In this document: piece after piece, positions 36,601 to 50,900 of the stretch
How the letters are laid out: every line of letters starts with the position of its first letter
Numbering within the stretch: position 1 is the stretch's first letter
Assembly (NCBI GenBank): GCA_037976565.1
Contig: CP137686.1
Location: forward strand, 3,700,019 to 3,764,018
DNA length: 64,000 nucleotides
Origin: Mesocentrotus franciscanus
Lineage: Eukaryota; Echinodermata; Echinoidea; Camarodonta; Strongylocentrotidae
Direction of reading: 5' to 3'
The notes under the pieces: model-generated
Seen by the model: the letters and a program-made list of their open reading frames with translations, nothing else
Told to the model about the DNA's origin: nothing
The model's database searches: none
Program-made: the position numbers and the translations under genes

Positions 36601-39600
36601 AACTGAAAAAGAGAATACAGAAGGTTTGCTAAAGTCTAGCATGAAAACATATATTTTCTGGCCAGCCCAGCCCAAAAGGTAAAAAGATTTAAAAAATATC
36701 ATTATACACTGTACTATACATGGGCACTGTGCATAGATTGTATGTTTGTTCAAATTTTAATGAGATTTGTCCTTACAAGTACATGGCTATAATAATTTTT
36801 GATAGATTTGGTGCTGTGTCCTTATTGTTATCACATCGTTTTTCATTCACAGCCAAAGCTACGACCTTTAAAAATGGAAACACATGGAAACACTTCTCTT
36901 AAGATAACTACTTCAGACAGGTGGCTTTATTTTTGTAATAGATACAGGATAAGGCTCAAGGTTGCAATTGAGTTTTAAGTTTAGGGCAAGGATTAGGATT
37001 AAGTATAGTGTTACATTAGGCCTGTCTTCATCAGCTCGAAATTGCCAAATAACCCGCTATTTTAACTATCCCGATCGCAAATTATCCAGCTAATTTGCGT
37101 CTTCATCAGCCCACAGTTGCAATTAGCGGGATATTTGGTCGAGATAATCATCCCAAGATATCTTGGGCTAGTTTACAAAATATCCCGTTATTTGTCCGGT
37201 GCATCTTCACCAGCCCCAAGACTCGCACTATATATGTGCGAACGCTTAGCAAAATATCTCGAGCTCGAGTTTCGAGCTGATGAGGACGCGATTTGTAACT
37301 TCGGGCTTATTTCCCAAACCAGAAATAGCGGGCTATTTGGCAATCTCGAGCCGATGAAGACATACCTAATGTAGGTACGGGTTGAAGTTAAGAATTCTGT
37401 TAACGAACAAAATTGACATGGAGCAACTGACATAGAAAAAACTGTCACTGGAGCAAGTCTCATACAACTCTAATGTTGCCAAAGCAAATGTCGGACCACC
37501 ATTTGACTGAATGAGATACAAATTCTTTAGAGATTTAACAATGATAATAATGTTCTGGGTTATATAGCCCTCAATACATCTGCAATATTTCTCAGCGCTT
37601 TACAGAAATATTGTTACCCCAGTCATTAGATTCAGGCTTGCACTATCTCCACTCTCTGGGGAGCATGCCAGCTAGACACCATTTTACAGACACTCACAAT
37701 GCTGAGCAAACTACAATGACTTTCGCATCCTTCATATTACAACTTGGTCGAGAGGAGAAATGTAGATAATTTGCCTTGTGAAGGGACAAAAGTGCGGTGC
37801 CAGGGATTGAACCCATGACTTTCGCGTCTCCACTCGAGTATTTGAAACCCCTCGATTTCTTACTTTCTTCCTTGATGTCGAGGTCAGTCTCCTCATCGTT
37901 GGTGACAGACGTCGTGGTCGACTCTGAGTCATCTGTCTTGAGTTCTAACGAGGTGAGTTTATTTGTGCCTTTCTTCAGCACAGAAAGAAGCCCTGCCAGA
38001 TCATCTCGGTCCCTGGGAAATGAAAACAATCAAATTATGGTGAAATCTGTATACAAAAACCCCTCAAGGGAGAGTAGATAAGTGCTCTTAATAAACAGGT
38101 CTTTAAACAGTGAAACCTATATATAAAGACCCCTCAAGGGAGACTAGATAAGTGCTCTTAATATAAAGGTCTTTATACAGTGAAACCTGTATATAAAGAC
38201 CCCTCAAAGGAGACTAGATAAGTGCTCTTAATATAAAGGTCTTTATATGTTAAAACCTGTATATAAAGATCCCTCAAGTGAGACTAGATAAGTGCTCTTA
38301 ATAGACAGGTCTTTGCACAGTGAAACCTGTATATAAAGACCCCTCAAGCCAGGGAGACTAGATAAGTGCTCTTAATAGACAGGTCTTTACACAGTGAAAA
38401 CTGTATATAAAGACCACTCAAGGGATGTGAAAAGGGTTATCTGTATGGGCAGGTGGCCTTTACATTCAAGTTTCTTCAGTGAGAAAAAAAAATTCAAGGT
38501 AAACATATAATATGGTCTTTATAGAAAGAGGTGGTTGCTAAAGCAGGGTCAACTCTATCGACCTGTGAACAAAAATCACTCTTTTCTTCATGAAGCTCAT
38601 TGTGGATATGCTTTCATAAGAGGCAGATATATTTGCAACAGTTTTTTACAACTTCTACCCGAGCTCATTTTTAAACAGTTTTATATCCACTCCTGCAATT
38701 TTCTTTGTCACTTGTTTTAATTGTTATTACATACAAACAGAAATAGAGATTGCAAGAATGAAAGAGGAAGAATCAAGTGAGTATTAACTCCTATCCTGCC
38801 ATAAGGCCGCATGCACGCTACTGTTATAGTGCTTTGTACTAGCGAGCGCGATTGGCTGCTTAATTCACCCGAGCAAACGAATGCTTTGCTGCTTTATGCA
38901 TGCTTGCTCGCATTCGTAATAGCAGTTATTGTTCATGCTCATTGTACTGTGCTGAGTGCCTCGCACGCGCTATTGTTCGTATTACATCGCGTGCATCAGA
39001 TTATCTCAAAATAAACTTGGCACAGGGGGGATTTGTGGCTTGGCACAATGGGGATTAGCCCTGTGGCACTGGGCTGTATTCATTATGGCAGGATAAGAGT
39101 TAATGAGCTCTGACAAGACTTACTGTGAAACCATCTGCCAAGAAGAGTTGTCTAAATCATCTTGTTCTTCTCTGTACACTCTGATGTTAGCATCATGATC
39201 CTAAAAAGGTAACAATAATAATTAAATAATAATTACATCAATTTATATAGCACAGATACTATATAAATATACTATATTAAATCAAAACTCCTAACAGCGC
39301 TACTTTACAGACACACAATAAAAAACTTTTCAAAAGCTCCTGAAAACAAGTGCGCCTTCAACGAAACTTTGAAGACAGCAACAGATGAGGCTATTCTCAT
39401 GTCTAGTGGTAGGCTATTCCAAAGCTTTGGAGCAGCACAACTGAATGTGCTATCTCCAAGAGTTACTTTTGTTTTTGTGTAAAGTAGATTTAGAAGCAGC
39501 TTGTCCTGCGTACTTTGTAAGTTATGTGCATATGGATGTGATTTAAAGGATAATTATTCAGACAAAAAATTGGGGGCTTGACCATTCAATGCTTAGTAAA

Positions 39601-42600
39601 TAAGAAAAAGTATCTTAAAGTATCTTAACAAGAACAATATATCATTACTAACTCACAGATGTCACAAATTGAAAGTCTTCTCACACATATTCTGCCTGTA
39701 TTGTCTGATTTATATACAACTACAAGGTTATCACATTTCTTTTAAACTAGTTTAATTCATAAAGCTGTCAATATTTTCTCCTTTGCGCTAGATTCACATC
39801 TTTTATAGGAGGGAGATATACATGGTCATGATGTATATTCCTAAATCACTACTTTTTATATCGTCTCTATCTCCAATTTCTCATCAATCCCATTTTTATT
39901 CCACTTATCAATAAAAACACAAGTTGTGAAATTGTAACATTTATTTTTGTTATCCCATCTCTCCCCCCCCCCCTCCCCTCTCCTCTCCCCTCTCTCTTTC
40001 TTTCTCTGCCCTGCTACGACAGCTCATGTGCTCTAGTAATTTCCTTCACCAGCTTGAAGCCAGTAATCAATGTATTGTAATGCTTTGGTTTTTGAAATAG
40101 AAAGTTTGCTCTCTCCCTCTTTCCCCTTTTCTCTCTCTCACTGTCACCCCCCCCCCTCTCTCTCTTTCTCTCTGTTTAGATCTGTTAAAGTTTACTGTCT
40201 CTTTTTCACAATATTTTTATTCTGTCTTATATTTCCAAGAAAAACACATTACTATAACTGTTCCAGCCTTTGAATTCCATACTCCAAACACAAATAAAAT
40301 ATAAACAACATAAAATGTAATGCATAGGTCACACCAATGGTTGAGCCCATGCGTTCCATTTCAATGTGAAAACCGGAGAAACAAGCTGACATCGATCTGG
40401 GAATGCATGATTTGAATTGGAGCCGAAGTGACATCGATATAGCTATGCTGCTTGTCCCATGCGTTTTAGGGGAAACAGATCCACAAATGCAAAGGCCCGA
40501 GAAAATTTTCCGCTGTGTCTCCACTTCTTTTCTCCACATCGAACCGGCATCAAGAATTAAAATGCATACTTCGAACCAAGAAAGCATTGTAGGGTACAGA
40601 CGCATGGGAAACGCATGCATTTCAAAATCAAGAAACGAACTGACGTCGCAGAAAATGAAAACAGTTTTGGCGCGACCTAGACGTAAGAAGGGTTACCTTT
40701 TGGAACCAGTAGACGAGTCCCATCTTATCCCTTCCAATTGGCTGTATCCTCATGGTCTCCGGATCCGTCTCATTCACAGCTAGCCTGAACTTGGACTTGG
40801 GCTCGTCAAATTGGCTATCGCATAGAAACTGTTGAAGATCACAAGGGGAAACTTGCCTTAACATTTTCATCAGATTGGATTTACAATTTCTGTATACCTG
40901 CCTTAAAAAAAAAAAAATAATAAAAAATGTGTGATCACAAAATTCTTTGCATTATAAGGTGCGTGCACTCGCAATGATTTCTGAAATTGTCAAGTTTGAT
41001 TCTGATCACTAAATATTGAAAGACAAAAAAAAAAAAAAATGACTGTCGAAAATCAAAGATAAAACTTTGGGTGGTATTCTCGAAAGCGGACTAACTTTAG
41101 TCCATGGTTTAATCCTCCGACTAAGTACTGTATGGAATGCTAAGTGTCGCTATGAATTTTTTTTTGAATAATTTGATATGTCCCTAAATTACCATGATAA
41201 CATAATTATTTCATAGTTATATTGTTGTTTATTAATTATGTTATTACATTTTATTTTAATTTAGTGACAGATTACATTATTCAAAAACATATTCATATGG
41301 ACACTTGGCATTCCATACTCCCGGAGGATTAAACCATGGACTAAAGTTAGTCTGCTTTCGAGAATACCACCCAATTAGTTCATATCCTTAACTGGGTCCT
41401 CTCTAGAATGAATTATTTCTTTACATTACAGTGAAATCTGTACATATAAAGACCGCTCAAGGGAAACATGAAAAGTGGTCTTAATAGGCAGGTGGTCTTT
41501 ATGTACAGGTGATAAAACGTATTCAAGGGAAATGAAAAATGTGGTCTTTATAGACAGGTCGTCTTTCTATACAGGTGGTAGCTGAAGCAGGTTTGACTGT
41601 ACCATAAAACATTTTATTGCTTGAAATGACAGTTCTTGCACCTCATTCACAGCAACAGGTAGCCTGAACTTGGAATTTGGCTCATTAAATTGGCTATCAC
41701 ATACATGTGAACTGATGACGATCATAGACGTGTCTTAAAACATTTCTTTTCAAAAATACTTTCCAATGTTAACGAGAGGAAGTATATTGAGCATACCTCA
41801 CTCTTCTTTTGTTACTCTATCCACCTTTCATTCTTACTCTTTCTTACAGCGCATAGAGACATATTGTGATATGGGCTATATATTTCATTTTCATTTTTTA
41901 TTTTTTCATTTCCAACAAAATACAATACATAATAACAAATGCAATGTAAAATACATACAAAACATAGTGACAATTGTAATAAACAAATCTTTACAGTAAT
42001 TTATACATTTTGAAGAAGACAAAAATTGTAAATTTAACTGCATTTATATTTTGAGGAAATGGAGAGGTCCACTGAAAAGCAGAGCTTGTAAATTGTGGAC
42101 CCTCGGATAATAAAGAGTGTGAAAAAGTATGATGAAATACATAATCAATCGAAGAAGAATAGCGGCCAACAGAGACAACATTTATTAAAACACGTAATGA
42201 CTGTAAACAAGAAGACGTAAACAATTACAGTACATGACGGCGAAAAAACAGAAAAAAAGAAAAAGGAAAAAAAAATGTGGGCTGCGTTTGGAGAGAAGGA
42301 GAGGATAGAAAATATATAAGTACGGTATACTTTATCATTATTATTAGAAATAACTTTACAACTACATGTACTGTACATGTAGCCTACATTGAAACCTGTA
42401 CATGAAGACCGCTCAAGGGAATCCTGAAAAGTGGTCTTTATGTACAGGTTCCTTTAGTACAGGTTTCAATGAGAACCCAGATTCAAGGGAAATGATTTTT
42501 TTTTTTTACAGACAGGTGGTCTTTCTATACAGTTGGTTGATAAAACAGGTTAGACTGTATATATTGTTTGATGTGTCCTCTCCACAATATATTAATTCTT

Positions 42601-44872
42601 TACTTGTCTATTAAACGTTTTATGGGTAAAAATGAAAGTTCTCCCATCTAATTCACAGCTAGCCCGTACTTGTCACTTGGACTCGTTAAATCGACTATCA
42701 CATAGAAATTATTAAAATCAAAGAGATAAACCTTACAATCCTTTGTAGAGTCCTCTTCAGCAGAGTATTTATTTAACGGGTACTTTTCAAATATATAGAT
42801 GCGTTCTGGTCATGAGATTGCATTGCGAAAGAAACGGTCTAAATACTCTGAATGCTCATTGGAAAGGCTGACTACATGTATGCCCATAACATAAGAATAT
42901 TCGTGTATTTTGGGGTTTCTTTTCAATGACAAATGACAAAAATCAATGACAAATCTGCTGATGACCAAATCAGAAGCAAGGATTTCACTAGCTTATAACA
43001 AAAACTGTCATTTGTCACTGATGACAAGTTTTGTGAAATGGGGCCCTGGTGTTTTACAATCTTATATTACCCTCTATTCCTTTTTATTTCTTTGAAACTA
43101 AGGAAATAATGACAACAATCTTACCTTTAGGAGTCCTAGTTTTGTTTCTGTTTTACTCTGCATGTATCCCAGGGTGTCCACCTCCCATGCTGCCATTCCT
43201 GAATAGTAGCGGCTTATCTATACGGAGAGAAATAAGATCGTGCGCACTCAATATTATTTGTACATAGAATATAGCAAGATATTTCATATACTGTAGTTCA
43301 ACCTGTGAATTTAACCCCCACCCCCAACAAAAAAAAAAAAAAAAAAAAGGGACGGGAGTCTGGGTCAATAATTTGAATTTGAAACTTTGAACATTATTTA
43401 AAGATGCATTAGGCCTAAACAAAAAAGATGTTGTATTGTCCTTTGCGACCGACCCAAAAATCTGAAAATCTACTGTCGGCTTTTAAAAAATAAATAAAAA
43501 AAGTAAGTATTTTGTTTGTTTACATGGGATATAAATGCATAAAATCATCAAATTATTCCCAAATTCTCACTCATCTTCTGTCCTAGTTTCAAAATCCTAC
43601 TAGCGTAAACATGCAAGTAGACCCAGGCCTCGTGTACGTGTTGTATATACCATGCACTGCATCAGCTAGAAACCACAGTTTTGAATTTTTTGGGCAACGG
43701 TAGCTGTTTAGAATTTTCTACGGAAAGGCTCACACAACACTTTATTCATGACACATTTTGAAGGCACTAAAAAAAAAAAGGAAAAAAACAAAAACAAAAT
43801 CCGACCGAACGACCCATGTTTTGGCACCTAAAAGGCAATAGAACATCTTTTTTTTTTTGGCCTTAACAGTTGATTTCTTTGACAATGTACTGTAAATACA
43901 GTCAAACCTGCTTTAGTGACCACCTGTCTACAAAGACCACCTGTTTACAAAGACCACCTTTTTTGTTTCCCTTGAAAATGCTTTCTCATTGAAACATGTA
44001 CTAAAGGAACCTGTCTACAAAGACCACCTGTCTACAAAGACCACTTTTTGTGTTTCCCTTGGGTGGTCGCTATAGACAGGTTTGACTGTATATACCAAAA
44101 AATGCACATTTATCAAGAGAAAACAGGACAGGTCTTGTTAAAACAGAAAGGAAAGACAAATGTAAACAAGTGAAACGCTCTCGGCGGTCTCGCCTGCATT
44201 ACGCAATTTGATATGATGAAAAATTGAGGTAGGGACATTATTGATAGGCAGGTTTGCCCATTAGCAGGCCCCCCAAAATGAAATCCTCTGAATCTAATCA
44301 GGATTTTGAAGTGCATTTTGAAGTGAATATTGACTAAGAATATGCAGACCTGAAATGACATTTGACCTTGACTTTGTCACCTAAAAGACTAATCACATGA
44401 TTGGTGATACTTGATAACCCTATGTTCAAGTTTCATGGAATAGGAATGTATACTTTCAAAATTACGATAAAAATTCAAGATCTTAACGTGATGCCACAAC
44501 ATAGTCTAAGTTTGATGACCGGAAATGACCTTTGACCTTGACTTAGTGACCTGAAATTCAACTCACATGATTGGGGATACTTGATATGCCTTTAGTCTAA
44601 GTTTCATTGAATAATAACTTATACTTTCAAAATTATATTAAAAATTCAAAAACTTAACCTCAGGTTAAGTTTTTGATGATGATGCCACAACATGGTCTAA
44701 GTTTGTTGACCTTAAATGACCTTTGACCTTGACTTTGTGACCTGAAATTCTCCTCACATGATTGGGGATACTTGATAACCCTTTAGTTCAAGTTTCATTG
44801 AATAAGAACTTATACTTTCAAAATTATATTAAAAATTCAAAAACTTAACCTTGGTTAAGTATTTGATGTTGA

Positions 44873-44912
<40 letters not shown>

Positions 44913-47900
44913 GGAAAAGCGGCGCCTATGTCTCGCTTTTTGCTACGCAGGCGAGACAAAAATGGCAATGCATTTTGACTGCTTACCGTACTACTTTAAC
45001 CCATTGTCTACAGGAATCGTGTGGTTTATGTATTAAGTCTATGGGAATGAGAGAATTCAGTAGTCGGCGGGTTAAAGACTTAATTAAGTTGGACTTTAAT
45101 TACATGTGCATGTATGGCAGGCTGTTCATGCCACTAGTTCCTCCAACAATTCCTGGCATTGGTTTGTCAAGGGACGTATAAATCGTGGTTACAAATCTAC
45201 AGAATTTACATTTTTTGATTGTTTATTAATCATTATTGAAGAAAAAATATATAAAGATCATAATTTCTAAGGTTTTTCCCCTCTAATTTTACATCTGGTT
45301 CAAGACTTTTTAAGGGCATAAATTGCATACTGTAGTATTACAAAGAGTTGATATCAATCGCAACTTATTTGCGATTGATATCAATCGCAACCATGTACAT
45401 AAGAGATAGGAGACTGCAAACTTACGATTGATTGAAGGACTTACGATTGATTTGGATCAATCGTAACTCTTTGTAAGACGGGGCCCAGGTCTTAAATATA
45501 ACTTAAATTTACAATGTAAGTAACTATTTTTCTTGTACAATGAACTATTAAAAACGTAAATTCTGTAGATTTGTGACGTCCCTTGAGAGACCAATGGTGA
45601 GAGCAACCAGTGGCATAAATGGCCTGCCATAGTTCAAGTCCAACTTAAGTTGATCTTAGTCTTTGTGAAACACCCCCCAGATACAAAGGTAAGTTATAAT
45701 TTCTCTACAAGTGATTAACAACTGAAGACAATAACAAAAAACAATATTACAGTCATCTCTCGAAATAAATACACTTTATTTATTTCTAACCATTTCAAAA
45801 TCAAACTAAAATGGCATAGAAACTGAGCATACTTTCATTACTATCTTACCTTGACTAAATGTCTCTCCCATTTTTCAGCGTTCACATTTTTTATGAGACG
45901 ACGCATCAACTTGATGATCATCTCTCTCAAAATTGGAACATCTGGAGAAGAAAACAAATTGTGAGAGTTTATAAGACCTTGTCGTGAAGTAGGTTTGGAT
46001 TTTCTTTTAACTCTTTCAAGATTATGACATAGATGGCAGTAAGACAGTTGAGACCATGACATATCAGTGTTAGCATGCATTTTGTCAGACATCTCCACTC
46101 TTGCACCACATCGTATAGTTTGGATTATGTAGCACCACCGACATCTGTGCGCCTGCGTCAAACAGCCGCCATGTTTTTACTTGCTGTGCTCTGCATTAAA
46201 AAAGAGCCATCATAATGATCCAAACGCGGTCAGTGACCTTGAATCCTACTTCGTTTAAAAATGATTAATTTTTCCTGAAGGGATTTTGGTGCTATGCAGA
46301 CCAAAAGCTTCCAAATTTTTTCTCCAAAAGCATGGGGGCAGGGAAAGGTGATTTTTCAGGGGCTTTTAATTTGAATGCCATATCTGTGTGTATTCAGTGA
46401 ATTTAAGACGCAGTCGTCGTATCTTCCAGGCTACTCCTGACCTAAAGAGGCAAAAATGTGGCTGGGAAAAAACTGCCTTGTTGTTGGTGTTGTTTCTTTT
46501 TTCCTTTTGTATTAAAGACAACCTCTCATTCTCAAGTGCGAGAGAGTTGCTCAATATTCTGCCATGCGCCTCTACTGAAGAAAAAAAACATTGGTTATAT
46601 TGTGGTTCTTTTGTGTAGATGGGGACTTGCATGAACTTTTTGTTGTTGAGATTTTTAAGCTTGATACTGTAGAATATATATCATTCGAAAGAGCTCTCAT
46701 TCAGCATTATTTTGAGTCATAATACATGAAATAATCCCACTCCGTTGCCAAGTAATAGACCCTGAAAGTGACATGCAATCGTGACAATTCATTATTTAAA
46801 AAATTGGAGACCAAAAGTGTGATTTTGTCCTGGCAATGCCTGGTTTTGTTCAGAGTGTATGGAACAGTATGTGCAACCATTGAGTTAATACGGGTACCTG
46901 AAAGCTGTGTCATGCATGTATTTTTTATGATGTAAAATATAATGAAAGTATATTTTAGTTTCAAGTTCCAACGTTGTCAAAAATTTGTTGCCAACTTTTT
47001 ATTTTAATTTTAAATACTTTCCATCTTTCCTAATGCTTTTTTGTCACAGGTTCCCTGGGTATTTTTGTGTCAGTCAAAAAATTGCACCTCACACAGTTTT
47101 GCAATTTGCTATCTATGGGGTGGCAAAAAAGAGACCGAAGCGTGTGATGCAATGAAAGGTATGAAACACTACTGTGTGGACTGCGGAGCGAATGGTCAAT
47201 TGCTTCTACTACATGTAGTAGGGTAACGCGTCCAGTCAACCAAAAAATTACTTTTTTTTTTTACGGGGGCTCTTTTCAGATTTTCCCTTAAAAAAATAGC
47301 CCCCCTTAATAATTTTGCGGTGGCTATTTTGGAGCTCAGGGGGGCTTTTTTTTTTAAAACACGAAATTACCCTATTAGTATTAAATTCCAAGCAGAGGCA
47401 AATATACATACAAATGTAACGTACCCTGTACATAGATATATGTCATGTATAGTATTGCAGACATTCAGATACTCATACCCACGATTTATTCACTTTGTGT
47501 GAAACACATGGTTTACTGTATGATTTACATATACATGTAAATAAAACTTGTTAAAAGGAGCGTTTTGTTCAACTGTTCGGTTTACATATCATAACAAAAT
47601 ATTATCACTGACACGCAGGCTAGGAATTAATTTTTTTATGGGGGCTACTTTTCCCATTGCCTCAAACAGCGAGGGGCTACTTTAAGAATAAAATAGTGGG
47701 GGCTACTCTTGAAAATGGGGGCTACTTTCTTAAAGCTATATTGTAAACTGTAACAATCTGTTGTGTTTTTCCTTAGCCATCATACTGCTAGCGACCAAAT
47801 TGGTACGTAATATGTTATTTAGTCTTTATTTTCTGTCCCAAATTTTTATGATTCATGAATCAAGGACAATGCAATCCCATTACAAAAGAAATGTAATTCC

Positions 47901-50900
47901 GTTTAAACTTGTGTTATTTATAACTTAATCATTAAATGTCAGTGAACATTTTTACTGTTGTCCCACATACCGATGTATTTGTTATAACGAAACATGCAAA
48001 ATCATTGCCGGATTTTTTTTCTTCCCGTATAGGGCTAGATTCTAATTCTAAAGCCAAGGCAAAGGCCAAAGCTAGATCTAGTTTCATTTCGTAGACAGAA
48101 ATTGATGGCATCGTATATAAATAATATAATTTAATTAAACAGTTGCAAGAAAAAATCTGAGGTATATATGACCATCATTTATATATATATATTTACAGGT
48201 TTTTTATAACAAAATTCAATTTGTGTCTACCAAACTAGCTTTATACCGATTAATACGGGAAGAAATCTGGCATTGATTTTACATGTTTCGTTATAACAAA
48301 TATATTGGTATGTGGGACAACAGTAAAAATATTCACTCACATTTAATGGTTTTAAGTTATAAATAACACAATTTTAAACGGAATCACATTTTTAAAAATA
48401 GGATTGCATTGTCCATGATAACAATTCCGGTCAGAAAACAGACTAAATAAACATATTACGTACCAAATTGGTCGCTAGCAGTTCAGCACTGACGGACGGT
48501 AAATACTTACTAGGCCTACTAGGAGCACGTGCGCTGGAGCTACGCGCCTTCTATTCCTGTGTATTGTGGATACAGTAGTGTACTATCGTATGCATAATTG
48601 GCAGGAAACTACTATGTACTCCGTATTTCCATCGTAGGCTGGGCCAGGAGCTTAGGCGGATACCGCGGTGTATAGATCTACCTACAGTAGGTACGACCAC
48701 TGATTCGCTGCAATCACAAAACTTGTTTAAATGTTGATGGAAGTTTCTAGTTTTGGAGTTTGTAGTTTGAACGGAGATTTCACTTAGACACATCAATAAA
48801 TTAATTTATTAATTCCCAGGGAATATCAATTTATGGCGGGGAAGATTTTTCAACATATATGGATTTTTTTTCGCCCTCGTCTTGATGTTTACCGTGGCGA
48901 TTTCAGAGGTTTAGAGGGCGAATCGCCCGTCGCCACCGTGTATTTTTTTTGTTGCGCCCAGTATACGGTCAGACAGCTGTTTCAACAGCTGTAGCAAACT
49001 CAATAATAATTCATGAGCTGCGAAACTTGCACGAATCAGGCAGCTGAACAACTCATCCAAACTCTCAAAAGTATTAAAATCAGGTAGACGGCCACGGAAA
49101 GATCTCCAACTTAACTCGAAATTGGTCAGTGTCGCACAAGTTTCTGAACTTCCGGGTTCCGTTAGGACGTGAGTTAACAGGCATACATGACATGTAGCCA
49201 TATGTAGACGCCTATTGTGAAACAACTACATGTACATGTACCTGTGCTGGTGTAATGAATTTATTATGTGTATGAAGAGTAGCTCTTAGTAGGGTGTCTG
49301 ATTGCGCACCCGATGTTGTGTGCTAAAATTCTTCCCATAGAGATTGCACGCACCCCTATGCAGTCTACGTGCATTGCGCGATCATGCAAAATTGGTCAAT
49401 GTTTTTTTTCAAATCGAGATTCAAACCTTTATTCTTTGTGATCCTGAAGGTGATACTCAATAAATGAGGTGTCATATGAAAGAGCATGTTAATCCCCATA
49501 TTTCCCAAGGGGCGTCATCTCGAAATTCTAAAAATATCTTGGTCAAAACAGCTATTTAAACATTGTTTCCTGGCTAGCTCCGAAATTTGCCACTTTTGAG
49601 ATATGACGCCCTGGCGATAAGTAGTCCCAGTCATAAGGAATATATCCATACGCTTATTTTTGCTAGCCCCCAGGGATCACAAACAATTACAGTTTGAAAA
49701 TACCCTTCCCCATTTTTCGGATTAGCTATTAGTAGGAGGCTTGAGCTCGCGCAGGCCGAACCCATGGTGATAGCGCGTAAAATCTGCACATGAATATGCA
49801 TCGGACCGCGTGTGTGTATTAGGCGAACAGACCCGGAAGTGGATGTCCATTGAAGACAATGGATTGCCGTTCGCGCTCGAGTTGCGCATACAGCTAAGCA
49901 ACACGCATACGCTTGCACGGCTGCACGCGTACTCTTGCATATTGCACAATGCAGCTGTTTTGCTAAATATAGCAAAACAACATAACTCTGCGTGTACGTC
50001 TTTTTCGTCGATTCTGACCAAAAATAGGATGAATATTAGAGGGAATTGAGGGGGCTGTATCTTTTGATAGAATCATCGGTGAGTCTTGAAATTTGAAATG
50101 TATTATTCTGAGTGAATTATTTTTTCAATTATCCAACCATAATGGTGAAAAACGATCCAAAAGGAAAAATTGAAAAATCATTCAGACACCCTACTCTTAG
50201 GTGTTCACTGTATCGCAGCGAATTTGCAAACGACACCCCTGCCGACAGGCAAGAGGTACATGTACACTGTATATATATATATACATTACCCTTGCCACGA
50301 GATGGCGCTCGTCCAGTATTCGGTCAACGCACATACAAGTTGCACATACATCCGAGTGCTTTGTCGCGCATTTGTGTGAAAGTTGTGCGCAAAGACGCTT
50401 CGCTCCTTGACACCGGAGATACCACGCACTATCGCGTGACCGAATTCTAGGCGGCGTGACCGAAGACTGGGCAGGAAACTGCTCCTTCTTCTCTTGGAAA
50501 TATTTTGCTTAGCATCAATCTATATATTTTAAGTGACTTTAAAAGCCTGTTACAAGTGTTAGAGGACCAATTTTCTTGCCAAATAAAAGAGGTACGTATT
50601 CAAAATATGAGCGATTTCCCCTTAAGTGACCGAATACTGGGCGCGTTACCCTACTAGTATTACTGATCTAGTAGAAGTCTACTTCACGATAATGCCAATC
50701 CAACCAAAGGCAAAGTCCAAACATCAGATTTATGTTATGCCTTATGTTATGCCTGGCTTATGCCTGGCTATGCCTTAACTCTTAAGACTAGTTATGGTCC
50801 TGACTCCTATGGCTATGCTATGGATAAACTCCACGGCCACATCAGTCTCAGAGTCAGACAGCATTAATTCAATAATTGTTGCCCACTTTTCATTAGTACA

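Noticed and set aside
34595..36682. Several plus-strand open frames of 60-150 codons across the RSF1 giant exon
   Set aside because: Antisense shadows of the Glu/Lys/Ser-rich coding strand.
38040..38435. CRISPR-like array of spaced repeats
   Set aside because: The units are contiguous diverged tandem repeats in an animal intron, without unique spacers.
40252..40783. Overlapping open frames (122 and 126 codons) in RSF1 introns 3-4
   Set aside because: Composition is mixed but no family is recognised; the segment has aatgcat/atgcatt ends and may be a mobile element. The plus-strand frame runs through exon 4 in antisense.
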